Made by a program: the position numbers and the translations under genes. A stretch of 64,000 nt of DNA from Exiguobacterium sp. s48 (GTDB lineage: Bacteria > Bacillota > Bacilli > Exiguobacteriales > Exiguobacteriaceae). The notes under the pieces are model-generated. The model was not told the DNA's origin and ran no database searches. It was given only the letters and a program-made list of their open reading frames with translations. The stretch spans positions 744,001 to 808,000 of the forward strand of contig NZ_JACSKC010000001.1 of NCBI RefSeq assembly GCF_018617395.1. The letters run 5' to 3'. This document shows positions 52,071 through 61,508 of this stretch, in pieces (the stretch's first letter is position 1; each line of letters opens with the position of its first letter).

Positions 52071-52085
52071 TATGTTATGTAAACT
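52059..52085 (+). other. dif-like element B overlapping the recombinase stop
   Basis: On plus: left arm GGTTTACAGTA, centre ATATG, right arm TTATGTAAACT. The right arm is identical to that of the dif candidate at 42.2 kb and the centre repeats its last five bases. The left arm partly mirrors the right (8 of 11). The stop codon TAA is 52068-52070. The centre has 5 bases by this alignment rather than 6. Confidence 0.45.
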
Positions 52086-52100
52086 AATAATCCAAATATA

Positions 52101-52134
52101 ACCACCATCCAAAAAAACGGATGGTGGTTATATT
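52101..52134. terminator. Bidirectional terminator
   Basis: A perfect 10-bp stem ACCACCATCC/GGATGGTGGT with A-rich 8-base loop; TATATTT on plus. Serves the recombinase gene and the convergent gene at 52.1 kb. Confidence 0.75.
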
Positions 52135-53273
52135 TATGTGTTAGACATTGACAATACCAGAATAGTATCGTCGATGACCATGTAATAGGCATTATCATAT
52201 GCATGTCGCTCTTCCGTTTCTAAATCGAACATCACGACACTGCTCGTCAAATCTTCCGTAAATTCATGAACAAGGTACCGTCGTCCAATGACACGTTCGA
52301 ACGGTTCCACGTCAATGTAACGGGCCCCTGTCGCAATGTCGATGACTTCCGTATGCATGTCGCTCTCATCTATTTTAATAAAGATAGTCGAACCGACATC
52401 GTCATAGGTGAAATCAAGCGGTTCATAGGCTCCCCAATCGACGACGGATACTTCATGTAAGACATCCGGTGCCGTCAAGTCGTAAATGACCTCCTCATTC
52501 AACGCATCCACGAAAGCAGAGAAGCGGAGAAGTCCGTCATTCTCGCCTAAATATTGAACGGTGTCCCCTTCACCTTGCAAGCGAAGAATATCATCGAATG
52601 GCAATTCTTCTCGTTGATCCCAAACCGCTTCGACCGCTTCCTTGAGTGGACAAATCAGTAGCGCCTCTGAGTGATCGATCGGATCGTCCGGTGAGATTCG
52701 ACCATTGTCGAGTGCATCGTAGTAATCGAATTCATCAAGTCGCGCATTACAGACGATATAGGAGACCCCTTTGAACGTCGTTGTGAACAGATAAAGCTCA
52801 CGGAAGCGTTCCGTCTTCCCGACCAATCGTTCGTCTCGGATTCGTTCACGTTGTCCCGTCACCCGATCATATAGCCATGCCTCATCCGATGACTCAAACG
52901 CCGTCAAAAAGAGGAAGTAACGATTGTCGAGAACCCAAAATAACGTACTGTTGCCTCTCTTATCGAACGTCGTGATCACTTCTTCTTTGCCTGCCTTGTA
53001 CGAGAAAGCAATCAGCTCTGTTTTAATGACACCTTCACTTTCCGGAATCTCGTTTAAAAAGTAAACCACGTCCCCATCGACGAACAGTTTGGGGTACCCG
53101 TAATCTTCGTATACCCGACGATTCAATTGCGTGATTGCTCCATCTTCTTCATCATAGCGAAAGAGTGAGAAAGACGTACGCTCCTCTTTCTTTCGGAAAT
53201 ATAAAGAAGACGATGTAACCGCAATCACATCTTCGTGATCGATGGGTAAGGTTCGTGCATCAACGATTCTCAT
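52134..53273 (-). CDS. Hypothetical protein, possible beta-propeller
   Basis: A 379-residue acidic soluble protein without a recognised family. About seven repeats of strand-turn-strand units with aromatic and acidic residues (for example LFVDGDVVYFLNE, WVLDNRYFLFLTAF and YLFTTTFKGVSYIVC) give the look of a DPP-IV or YncE-like propeller. No signal peptide. Its start overlaps the stop of the upstream gene (ATGA), so the two are coupled. Function unknown. Confidence 0.6.
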   Translation of the reverse strand: MRIVDARTLPIDHEDVIAVTSSSLYFRKKEERTSFSLFRYDEEDGAITQLNRRVYEDYGYPKLFVDGDVVYFLNEIPESEGVIKTELIAFSYKAGKEEVITTFDKRGNSTLFWVLDNRYFLFLTAFESSDEAWLYDRVTGQRERIRDERLVGKTERFRELYLFTTTFKGVSYIVCNARLDEFDYYDALDNGRISPDDPIDHSEALLICPLKEAVEAVWDQREELPFDDILRLQGEGDTVQYLGENDGLLRFSAFVDALNEEVIYDLTAPDVLHEVSVVDWGAYEPLDFTYDDVGSTIFIKIDESDMHTEVIDIATGARYIDVEPFERVIGRRYLVHEFTEDLTSSVVMFDLETEERHAYDNAYYMVIDDTILVLSMSNT

Positions 53274-54505
53274 AAGGCACCTCTCTCGATTCCAGATTCA
53301 GCGGGTTCGACTGTAACAAGCCCAGGTGGTCGTTTCGGGAACGTGATACGAAGATGTGCATATTCAATCACCAATTGATGCGGATGGCTTTTCTCAATCC
53401 AGCGAATCCGTTGTTGATTCGCGAGGGCATGTCCGATTTTCTCTTCCATTTGGAATTTAGAAATGTCGCGGAATGCTACTTCTTGAATGTAGGTTTCCTC
53501 ATCCGTTTCAAATTGTTGCCAGATTCCCATAATCAATTGCCCGAGTGCCGACACACGCCGTTCAGGAAGTGTAATCGTCCCGAGTGTCCGACTCACTTCT
53601 TTTAAACATTCGTTTGGGTCATTTGATACGGCAAATAATCGTTTTGCCGTGTTATTCATGACACGATATCGTCGTTTGCCGGTCTCGAGTCGAAGGACTT
53701 GAGCATACGGTTCGACCGGAACACCATGAAAGAAGGTTTCCGTACCGCCCCAGGCGAACCCAAAGGATGGATCGAACTTCCGAATCGTCTGCATAAACGA
53801 CATCATAAAGTCCTCGACTTCTCGTCGTTCGAGTCGTAGCCATTCGGCTAGGGCAAGCGTCCCTTTGTCCTTCGAGATTCGATCAATTGGAAAGAAGAGC
53901 TCACCATCAGCGAGTCGATGTGGTTTTAGTTCCACACCATCTGCCCGGTAATCGGTTGACGGGCGCCCCCCTCTTCCTGCATATATGACCCATTCTTCAT
54001 CGGTGCTTTCAACCGCATAAGCTTGATGAGCCCATGGGGGCGTCACATAAAGAGCTGGATACTCTTCGAACGTATCAAGGTGGATGTAGGAACGGTCATT
54101 CCAGAGATGTGCGATGAGACGGACGACTTCACCGGTTTCTGAATCTTTCGGGGCGATATAATTCCCCGTGTCCCCGATAAATGTCAACACATGGAACCCA
54201 TATCCGTTATATAGGTGTCGAACGATCCGTTCGAAAACGGCCGTCACCATGCGTTCGAAAAGCGGGTGATCCTCATTTCGATCGAGCGCAGGTGAATCGA
54301 CCGTACACATCAGCCAACCCATCCGCTCATAGAGACGGACACGGAGCGGATAAGAGATCAACGGAGAAGAGCTCGCATGAATCTCAGTCAAGCGGATATT
54401 GGACATATTTTCGACTTGCAACGTGAAACCACTGCGCCGCAACTGCTCCTCCATCTTTTTCTTCCAATTGATTGACTCCATCCTATCCACTCGCTTTCTC
54501 TTCAT
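53270..54505 (-). CDS. Hypothetical protein
   Basis: A 411-residue soluble protein that I do not recognise. Basic N-terminus, mixed alpha/beta content, and a GRGGRPSTDYRADG stretch near residue 185. Overlaps the propeller-like gene by 4 bases, indicating a two-gene operon and probably a common role. The start is uncertain: ATG 54505 has no good ribosome site, ATG 54481 has GGATAGG close by. No transmembrane segment or signal peptide. Confidence 0.55.
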   Translation of the reverse strand: MKRKRVDRMESINWKKKMEEQLRRSGFTLQVENMSNIRLTEIHASSSPLISYPLRVRLYERMGWLMCTVDSPALDRNEDHPLFERMVTAVFERIVRHLYNGYGFHVLTFIGDTGNYIAPKDSETGEVVRLIAHLWNDRSYIHLDTFEEYPALYVTPPWAHQAYAVESTDEEWVIYAGRGGRPSTDYRADGVELKPHRLADGELFFPIDRISKDKGTLALAEWLRLERREVEDFMMSFMQTIRKFDPSFGFAWGGTETFFHGVPVEPYAQVLRLETGKRRYRVMNNTAKRLFAVSNDPNECLKEVSRTLGTITLPERRVSALGQLIMGIWQQFETDEETYIQEVAFRDISKFQMEEKIGHALANQQRIRWIEKSHPHQLVIEYAHLRITFPKRPPGLVTVEPAESGIERGAL

Positions 54506-54535
54506 CTCATTGAGAATTTTTTCCCGATTCTCGAT

Positions 54536-55708
54536 TTACACAAACGCCTTTCGTTTCATTTGCGTGTTCAGACGTCGAATCGCCTCATCCAATAGTTCAC
54601 GACGTGTCCCGATATTCATTCGCTCGAACGTGTCACCATGAGGTCCGAACGGACTTCCAGGAGACAAGAAAATCCGGACATCCTGATGGAGCCACGACTT
54701 CCGCTCCTCGGCAGACATCGGAAGCTCCGAAAAGTCGATCCACAATAAATAGCTCGCCTCAGGACGTGCCGTATGAAGCATCGGCATAGTTGATTCGATC
54801 GAGTCGATCACGTCGTTCATCTGTTGCTCAAGCTCTTCCCGCAACTGATCGAGCCATTGCTCCGCACGTTTGTCGGTATAGGCCGCGATGATGGCCGTAT
54901 TCGCGAACGGTGTCGGGAGGACGTGATGTTTGTTCTGTACTTTCGTAATCTGTTTCCGCCAGTCATCGACCGGACATATGATGTAGGATGCAAATAAACC
55001 AGCGATATTGAATGCTTTCGATGGCGCACTCACCGTGATGACGCGAGGGTCGAGTGAGCCGATAGCGGTATGTTTATGAGACGGGAACGTCAAATCTGCA
55101 TGAATCTCATCGGCGACAACGATGACATCATATTGATTCGCTAGTTCCACGACCTTCTCTAGTTCTGTTTTTGTCCAGACACGACCGACCGGATTATGCG
55201 GGGAGCAAAGCAAGAAGAGCTTCGCTTGTTTCATCGCATCTTCGAGTGCGACGAAGTCCATCTCATATCGTTCATCGATTTTCTTTAACGGGGCATCCAA
55301 TACCTGACGCTTCGAACCGACGACGAGTTCATGGAACGGCGGGTAGACGGGTGACTGGATGACAACCCCTTCCCCCTCTTCGGTCAACGCCTCGACGATA
55401 TGTGTCAACGCGGGGACGACCCCACTTGAGAATAAAACATGGTTCGGGTCAACATCCAAACCATGGCGACGTCCATACCAAGAAGACACCGCGTCCTGCG
55501 CTTCAGGTGCAAACAAGGTGTAGCCAAATTCCCCTTGAGCGGCTTTTGCGGCGAGCGCCTCAGAAATGGATGGCGCGGTACGAATATCAATATCCGCTAC
55601 CCATAGCGGCAACACCTCTTCTGACAGATGGAACCACCGATTCAATCCATCCCACTTCACCGAATTCGTACCTGTTCGTTCAAGTTGTTGTTGTAAAATT
55701 GATTTCAT
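54536..55708 (-). CDS. patB: PatB/MalY-type aminotransferase (cystathionine beta-lyase)
   Basis: A 390-residue fold-type I PLP enzyme. Early VLPLWVADIDIRTAP, GYTLF, ADEIHADLTFPSHKH, and the PLP lysine in SAPSKAFNIAGL (about residue 237) define the PatB/MalY group, which has C-S lyase activity on cystathionine and related cysteine conjugates. The catalytic Asn/Asp/Tyr set seems intact (SPHNPVGRVW). ATG 55708 is preferred because GGAGGG overlaps the ATG at 55714. Divergent from the YgjP-like gene. Confidence 0.88.
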   Translation of the reverse strand: MKSILQQQLERTGTNSVKWDGLNRWFHLSEEVLPLWVADIDIRTAPSISEALAAKAAQGEFGYTLFAPEAQDAVSSWYGRRHGLDVDPNHVLFSSGVVPALTHIVEALTEEGEGVVIQSPVYPPFHELVVGSKRQVLDAPLKKIDERYEMDFVALEDAMKQAKLFLLCSPHNPVGRVWTKTELEKVVELANQYDVIVVADEIHADLTFPSHKHTAIGSLDPRVITVSAPSKAFNIAGLFASYIICPVDDWRKQITKVQNKHHVLPTPFANTAIIAAYTDKRAEQWLDQLREELEQQMNDVIDSIESTMPMLHTARPEASYLLWIDFSELPMSAEERKSWLHQDVRIFLSPGSPFGPHGDTFERMNIGTRRELLDEAIRRLNTQMKRKAFV

Positions 55709-55823
55709 GTTCATCCCTCCTTCTCTTACTGTATCAAAGTTGATTCACCTGCGTGCTAAAAAAGCATGGCAGTTTTTTGCCGACTTCGTTATACTCGATC
55801 GAGATAAGAAAGGAGGCACGTCA

Positions 55824-56477
55824 ATGCGTGTTACCGTCATCCCTAACAAACGAAGAAAAAAAGCCGCATTTTATGTCACGCCAAACGGCATCGAGCTACG
55901 TATTCCAGCACGTTTGTCTAAACGTGTCGTCGACCGCATACTAGAAGAGCACGACACATGGATTCATGAGATATCGCAAAAGCTCCCTCGACAGACGTCC
56001 GTTCTCGATGAGGGGCTCGTTTTTCATGGGAAAAACTATCCGACCCAAATAGATGATGGCACGACTCTCCGATTTGACGGTTCCTCATTTTTCGTTCCGA
56101 AGAGATGGGACGAAAACGCCCTGGCTAAACATTATGAGACATGGCTACGTGAACGCGCGCTAGAATATGTAATCAACCAGGCACCGACTTACGAAAGATT
56201 ATTGGATGTTAAAGCGAAAAAGATTCGGATTGGTCATCAAAGGACACGGTGGGGATCATGTAGTTCGAATGGAACCATCTCCATCAACGTCCGACTCATG
56301 TTGGCCCCGAAAAAAATCATGGACTATGTCATCGCTCACGAATGGACGCATCTCGTTCATTTCGATCACTCTGCCTCGTTTTGGAACACGTGTCGTACCA
56401 TTTATCCAGAAGTGGATTTTGCGAAAGCTTGGTTAAAACAAAATGGACATGCATTACAATTCAAAAAAACCGATTGA
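55824..56477 (+). CDS. YgjP-like metal-dependent hydrolase (DUF45/WLM)
   Basis: A 217-residue protein with the zinc-peptidase-like motif HEWTHLVHFDHSASFW (HExxH with a later histidine) near residues 170-185, preceded by KKIRIGHQRTRWGSCSSNGTI, the strongly conserved family block RWGSC. YgjP/DUF45 proteins are widespread putative proteases or hydrolases of unknown substrate, often near restriction systems, which are absent here. AAGGAGG sets ATG 55824; upstream frame runs into the divergent promoter. Confidence 0.88.
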   Translation: MRVTVIPNKRRKKAAFYVTPNGIELRIPARLSKRVVDRILEEHDTWIHEISQKLPRQTSVLDEGLVFHGKNYPTQIDDGTTLRFDGSSFFVPKRWDENALAKHYETWLRERALEYVINQAPTYERLLDVKAKKIRIGHQRTRWGSCSSNGTISINVRLMLAPKKIMDYVIAHEWTHLVHFDHSASFWNTCRTIYPEVDFAKAWLKQNGHALQFKKTD

Positions 56478-56502
56478 CCCTATAATGGGCCGGTCGGTTT
56501 AA
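56467..56502. terminator. Bidirectional terminator
   Basis: A 14-bp imperfect stem (AAACCGATTGACCC/GGGCCGGTCGGTTT) between the YgjP-like gene and the convergent chemoreceptor gene. Confidence 0.7.
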
Positions 56503-57404
56503 AGGTTTGACGTAAACGTTTCCGCCGTCTCATGTAGTTCTGCGGCTGCCTGTTCGAACGTATGGAAACGGTCCATCGTCTGTTCCATCGTCTCGGCGCT
56601 CAACTGAATCTCTCGATTGGACTGCGTGACCCCATCGACAATTTTTTGGAGTTCAACATTCATGGCTTCTGTGTTTGAGTTGACGTCGACAACCGCACGC
56701 TCGACCATCCGGGAGAGGTTCCGAACTTCCGTCGCTACGACATTGAATCCAAGTCCGTGTTCTCCAGCCCGTGCCGCTTCGATGGCAGCATTGAGGGACA
56801 ATAGATTCGTTTGAGCGGCGATTGCTTTGATTGACGACGCGATCTTGTTGATATCTTCAGCTTGGCGCCGAAGCTGATGGAGAGCGTGCAAGTTGTTCGC
56901 TGCATCCTCGGCGAGCCGCTCAATCGTTGCATGTAACACTTTCGTGTCATTCATCCCTGTCTTCGCCTTATCGTCGAGCACATCGGTCATCAATTTGAAT
57001 CGACTGGCATAATCTTTGATCACTTCTTGACGTTCGGTGATATCCGAGGCAATCTTGACGACACCGACGACCTCTTCCCCTTCTAGGATCGGCATGTACG
57101 TTGCTTCTAGCCAAATCGTCTCCCCTTTTGCATTCAATCGTTCCACTTTATCCGAGAAACTGAAACCACTCCATAATTTATCCCAAAATGCCGAATATTC
57201 TGGACTATTGACAAAGGAAGAAGGGCAGAAAAAGTGATGCTGCATGCCAATCATCTCCTCGCGTCTGTATTTCATTGCTTTCGCAAACGTATCGTTCACA
57301 TCGACGACCCGGCGTTGACGATCGAATCGAATCATCGCCATATTCATTTCAATGGATTGAAAAACGTCTGCAGATTGAATTTCTTTTTGGTTCAAAGTAC
57401 TCAT
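56499..57404 (-). CDS. Soluble PAS-domain methyl-accepting chemotaxis-like protein
   Basis: About 301 residues, no membrane helix. A PAS domain at about residues 18-130 ([23 protein letters not shown] to [13 protein letters not shown]), then a short signalling coiled coil with the receptor hairpin tip [20 protein letters not shown] and [15 protein letters not shown]. It probably senses a cytoplasmic redox or ligand cue and passes it to CheA/CheW; the module is much shorter than usual, with no methylation helices of normal length. Start uncertain: ATG 57404 or TTG 57416. Confidence 0.85.
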   Translation of the reverse strand: MSTLNQKEIQSADVFQSIEMNMAMIRFDRQRRVVDVNDTFAKAMKYRREEMIGMQHHFFCPSSFVNSPEYSAFWDKLWSGFSFSDKVERLNAKGETIWLEATYMPILEGEEVVGVVKIASDITERQEVIKDYASRFKLMTDVLDDKAKTGMNDTKVLHATIERLAEDAANNLHALHQLRRQAEDINKIASSIKAIAAQTNLLSLNAAIEAARAGEHGLGFNVVATEVRNLSRMVERAVVDVNSNTEAMNVELQKIVDGVTQSNREIQLSAETMEQTMDRFHTFEQAAAELHETAETFTSNL

Positions 57405-57541
57405 TATAGATAGCAACCTTTCTTATTCCTAGGATGTTCGTACTAAATCGTGAATTTCAGTGTAACGTATCCTATAACATACCATTACTCTCTTTTTATA
57501 CAGAAGGTCAATATCTTGTTTTTGAAGTATTTAGCATATGA

Positions 57542-57563
57542 AAAGGCACCAATGGGCGCCTTT
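57542..57563 (-). terminator. Probable terminator of the lipoprotein triplet
   Basis: On minus a 9-bp stem AAAGGCGCC/GGTGCCTTT around CATT, overlapping the last stop codon, followed by a short T stretch. Weak T run. Confidence 0.5.
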
Positions 57564-58864
57564 CATTCTCGCAAGTCCGGAAAATAGGAGAAGAATGTTT
57601 CCGCTCCCGCACTACTCAGTTTGAACGTTTGATTGCTTGATTCATCCGTCACATAGACGTCTATCTTTTTGGACCGCTTCTTGAAGCTTAATTGAAACTC
57701 CTGCCCTTTCCATCCATCGATGATGGTGAGGAGCGGATAGTCCCCCACTTCCCCAGCTCGATTCACCGGTTCTGCCTCCTCAAATGCGTTCATCAAATCA
57801 GACATGTTGATGCCTGCCGCACGTAATGCGTCCGGATAATCAAGCGTTGTCGCATCGTCTAGTGATGATTTATGGACAAAGACGAACGGACCGCGCGGCA
57901 CTGAAGGATTGGCAATGAGTCCTGCTTCAGTTGTTTCTTTAATGGACTCTTCCGTGGCAAACTCGCCTTTCGTGTACGTCAAGCTGACTTCTTCATTCAC
58001 ACGCTTTCCATTTTTCATGTATGAGAAAGTATAAAGAGGCGTCTTAACGTTTGGCTCTAATGTATCCGTCTGAAGAACACGTTCGACTTGCAACTCTTCG
58101 AACTGGATGGGTTCATGTGCCCATTCCTTCTCATTTAACACAAGGAACGGTTGAATGGATGGAGTCCCGTTCTCTGTCTCGAAGTAAAAATGGGCTGCTT
58201 TCAATTTGTCATTATATCCAAGCGCAATCTTAGCGGTTCCCATTTGCGCATTATATGGCTCAATGAAGGAGATAGGAAAGATTCCTTCCTGATTACCAAC
58301 CGTTAATGCAATCGCTCCATTCAAAGGAGAAGTCAAATGAACCATCGTGTCTTCAAATAAGTTGATGGGCATACCGAGGTATTCTGATGAATCACTCTGC
58401 TCCACAATCTCTTCTTCCTCTCTTGTCCCGACTTCAATACTCGGGATGCTCGGAACCTCCACACCGGATGTCAAGTCAAGAAAATCGGGAAGTTCATCAA
58501 TCTTTCCTAACCTCATGTTGGAATAGTCACCGTCGTAGCAAATCGTGTAATTTTCTTTTCCTTTCAAGAAAGTCACCAATTTATATGAGCTCGGGTCATA
58601 ATCTGATATCATGACTTTCCGACTCACCGCATATGAATTGAAAACCGTCACATCCCCCTCAATCTGAGGGAGCGGTTCACCCGTACAAGCGCCGAGAATC
58701 GCAGTCGACCATGTCTCTGAGTCCGTATCCATCTGGTTCGCATATAAATCGTTCACGTTCCATTGCTCGGGCATATAGTCTAGCTGCACGACATCCTTCT
58801 TTTCACTACCACACCCTGTTAAAAGCACGACTGTACATAACATCAATACCATTCGTTTCATCAT
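57563..58864 (-). CDS. Lipoprotein, third of a tandem paralogous triplet
   Basis: A 433-residue exported lipoprotein: signal peptide with lipobox LLTGC (Cys18). No known family. It shares with the two upstream proteins a DYxxxxW start of the mature part, a central LGYNDKLKAAHFYFETENG-like strand region and a conserved C-terminus: IDGWKGQEFQLSFKKRSKK then TFKLSSAGAE. Overlaps the upstream copy by 4 bases (ATGA). Copies 2 and 3 are closely alike at the DNA level, so this is a fairly recent duplication. Probably sits on the outer face of the membrane; substrate or partner unknown. Confidence 0.75.
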   Translation of the reverse strand: MMKRMVLMLCTVVLLTGCGSEKKDVVQLDYMPEQWNVNDLYANQMDTDSETWSTAILGACTGEPLPQIEGDVTVFNSYAVSRKVMISDYDPSSYKLVTFLKGKENYTICYDGDYSNMRLGKIDELPDFLDLTSGVEVPSIPSIEVGTREEEEIVEQSDSSEYLGMPINLFEDTMVHLTSPLNGAIALTVGNQEGIFPISFIEPYNAQMGTAKIALGYNDKLKAAHFYFETENGTPSIQPFLVLNEKEWAHEPIQFEELQVERVLQTDTLEPNVKTPLYTFSYMKNGKRVNEEVSLTYTKGEFATEESIKETTEAGLIANPSVPRGPFVFVHKSSLDDATTLDYPDALRAAGINMSDLMNAFEEAEPVNRAGEVGDYPLLTIIDGWKGQEFQLSFKKRSKKIDVYVTDESSNQTFKLSSAGAETFFSYFPDLRE

Positions 58865-60117
58865 GACTTTATATACTCCGGAAATATCTCCAAGAATCGT
58901 TCTGCTCCTTCACTTGATAATTTAAATGTTTGACTCCGAAGTGAATCCGTCAGATAGATATCGATTTTCTTGGATCGCTTCTTAAAGCTTAATTGAAATT
59001 CCTGACCCATCCATCCGTCAATGATGGTAAGGCTCGAATAGTGATTCACTTCTCCAGCACGTTTGACAGGTGTAGCATCCTTGATTGCGCCCATCAAATC
59101 AGATATGTCGTTCTCTTCAGCCGTTAGAACGTTTGGATACTGAATATCGATTGCACCGTTTAATGGCTTCTCATGAACATAAACGAATGGACCATTTGAA
59201 TCGCTCGCGTTTTGAACAGGATCATGTGTCGAAAATTCACCATTCAAATAAGTTAAACGGATCTCCTCATTCACACGTTTCCCATCTTCAATGAAGGAGA
59301 ACGTGTAGAGAGGCGTCTTGACACCCGGTTCAAGAATGTCTTCCCGAAGTACCTGTTCTACTTGTAGCCCTTCGAATTGAATCGGCTCATGTTTGTGCTC
59401 TTTTTCATTCCACACGACTAAAGGAAGTATGGTCGTCAATCCATCTTCTTTCTCATAATAAAAATATGCTTCTTTCGATTGTTCGTCATACCCAAGCGCG
59501 ATTCCCACTTCTTCCGATTGGGCACTAAACGGATCTAGATGAGAAATGGGGAACAGTCCTTGTTGGTCTCCAATCGTTAAATCGATTTGGCCATATAATG
59601 GGGGTGTCACATGAATCATCGTCCCCTCGAGGAGACGGACGGGCGCAGGATAGTAATGACCTTCGTCTTTCTGTTCCATTTGTTTCAATTCTTCATGTGT
59701 ACCCGTGCGAATCGTTGGCGTACTCAAGATGTCGGTCCCTTCTTCCGTATGAACGAAGTAAGGGAATTCATCTATCTCTTCCGCCCTTATTTGCTCTGAA
59801 GCACTGTCATAGCAAACGGTGTATGGTTGATCTCCTTTCATATACATCACGATTTTATATGCATCGTCGAATTTTCGATTCAATTCATACGAGCGATAGA
59901 CGGTGACGTCCTCTTCGATTCGTGAGATTGCATTCCCGGAACACGCATCGAGTAAATCAGGAGTCCACATCACCGACTTGGCATCCATATGACCTGATTG
60001 AAGATCTTTCACATTCCAGTTTTCTGATATGTAATCTAGCTTTACGACATCCATTTCCTCGTCACCGCAACCTGTCAATAAACCTACACAACAAATGAGT
60101 AAAAGGATTCGCTTCAT
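58861..60117 (-). CDS. Lipoprotein, second of a tandem paralogous triplet
   Basis: A 418-residue lipoprotein with signal peptide and lipobox LLTGC (Cys17). Same plan as its neighbours: mature region beginning VVKLDYISENWNVKDL, central IDLTIGDQQGLFPISHLDP and C-terminal DGWMGQEFQLSFKKRSKK then TFKLSSEGAE. Overlaps both neighbours by 4 bases, so three proteins are made by coupled translation, possibly in equal amounts. Family unknown. Confidence 0.75.
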   Translation of the reverse strand: MKRILLLICCVGLLTGCGDEEMDVVKLDYISENWNVKDLQSGHMDAKSVMWTPDLLDACSGNAISRIEEDVTVYRSYELNRKFDDAYKIVMYMKGDQPYTVCYDSASEQIRAEEIDEFPYFVHTEEGTDILSTPTIRTGTHEELKQMEQKDEGHYYPAPVRLLEGTMIHVTPPLYGQIDLTIGDQQGLFPISHLDPFSAQSEEVGIALGYDEQSKEAYFYYEKEDGLTTILPLVVWNEKEHKHEPIQFEGLQVEQVLREDILEPGVKTPLYTFSFIEDGKRVNEEIRLTYLNGEFSTHDPVQNASDSNGPFVYVHEKPLNGAIDIQYPNVLTAEENDISDLMGAIKDATPVKRAGEVNHYSSLTIIDGWMGQEFQLSFKKRSKKIDIYLTDSLRSQTFKLSSEGAERFLEIFPEYIKS

Positions 60118-61412
60118 AATGTTTCCTTAAGGCGCGGAAATATGTCTAAGAACGATTCCGCTCCTTCGCTCGATAATTTAAATGTTTGATTGCGGAGCGG
60201 GTCCGTTAAATAAATATCGATTTTTTTCGAACGTTTTTGATAACTGATTTCGAACACTTGTCCTTTCCACCCATCCGTTAAAGTCAAATATCGAAAATCT
60301 GAAACATCTCCGTAGCGGTCGACGGGTTCTGCTTCATTGATCATATCGAACAATTCTTCAGATTCATCTTTTGTTGCCTCACTATACTCTGCGAAATCCA
60401 TTGACTCTCCATCATATGGTTGGCGATGAACGATCGCCCTTGGCCCAGCTTCTTCAACAGGCAACCAATCTTCAAACATCGGGTCAGGTTCTTCACCGTC
60501 TTTTAGCAACGTCCCGGGAACGAAACGGATCGTCATCGTTTCGGTCACACGTCTCCCTTTTTTCAGATACGAGAAAGTGTAGAAAGGAATTTCCTCTCCT
60601 TCGTTCAGTTCACGAGCTGTAGCGACAGTCTTGATTTCTAACTCGGAAAAGACGGTATTCTCTTTTGACTCAGGGTCCTCTAACTCTTCAAACTCGATCG
60701 GTTGAGGCATGAAAAATTGACCATCAAACGAGTAGAGAATATATGGACGAAACGTCTTTTTATCATATCCGATGGCAATCTGTTGATTCGGCATCTCAAA
60801 TCCTCGTGGTTCGAACTGCGCAATTGGATAACGAATCGCCTTGCCACCAAGTTCTATTTCAAGTTCGCCGTAGAGTGCTGGTTCGATTTCCAGTAACGTA
60901 TGCGGGAACGGGGTGATGGGCTTCCCGTCGATGTCCAACCCTTCTGCTTCTACTAACTCATCTTGTAGTGCGGAAGATGTCTGATGAATACTTGGGAGTT
61001 GTGGAAGTCGAATTCCATCACTTGTATTCACAAAGTCTGGAAACGAGTCAATCACTTCCGCCATCAATTGATTGGTGTAACTTTCACGACATACGACATA
61101 CCGTTCGTCACCTTCTAAGTACGTCACGACTTTCATCGTATATGGGATCATGGCTGAAACAGGTTCGGTTCTCCCTGCAATCGCCGTTTGATATACTGTG
61201 ATGTCACCCTTTAATTCGGTTGCACGCTCCCCCTCACATGCAGCTAATACTTCTTTCGTCTCATGGACTTCAATCATTTCCCCTTCTTTTGAATAGCTTT
61301 CCACACTCCACTGATCTTCTATGTAATCCATTTGAATAACATCTATGTCTGATGTCCCACATGCACTGAGCAGTGATACACCGATCATCATAAGTATCCC
61401 TCGTTCGAACAC
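60114..61412 (-). CDS. Lipoprotein, first of a tandem paralogous triplet
   Basis: A 432-residue lipoprotein with lipobox SLLSAC. It is the most diverged of the three but keeps VIQMDYIEDQWSVES, a central GELEIELGGKAIRYPIAQFEP and the end DGWKGQVFEISYQKRSKK then TFKLSSEGAE. GTG 61412 is chosen over the ATG at 61433 because GGAGG is inside the longer frame, 8 bases before the GTG. No terminator between this and the next two copies. Confidence 0.72.
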   Translation of the reverse strand: MFERGILMMIGVSLLSACGTSDIDVIQMDYIEDQWSVESYSKEGEMIEVHETKEVLAACEGERATELKGDITVYQTAIAGRTEPVSAMIPYTMKVVTYLEGDERYVVCRESYTNQLMAEVIDSFPDFVNTSDGIRLPQLPSIHQTSSALQDELVEAEGLDIDGKPITPFPHTLLEIEPALYGELEIELGGKAIRYPIAQFEPRGFEMPNQQIAIGYDKKTFRPYILYSFDGQFFMPQPIEFEELEDPESKENTVFSELEIKTVATARELNEGEEIPFYTFSYLKKGRRVTETMTIRFVPGTLLKDGEEPDPMFEDWLPVEEAGPRAIVHRQPYDGESMDFAEYSEATKDESEELFDMINEAEPVDRYGDVSDFRYLTLTDGWKGQVFEISYQKRSKKIDIYLTDPLRNQTFKLSSEGAESFLDIFPRLKETL

Positions 61413-61466
61413 TTCATCTCCTCCTTTGCCCATTCCAATTTTACCATTATCTAACTATCCTATACG

Positions 61467-61498
61467 TAAAAAAATCCGCTCACGTTTCATGAGCGGAT
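61467..61498 (-). terminator. Rho-independent terminator
   Basis: On minus a perfect 9-bp stem ATCCGCTCA/TGAGCGGAT with 7-base loop and a run of seven T, after the DUF302 gene. Confidence 0.88.
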
Positions 61499-61508
61499 GG
61501 TAGAACAA

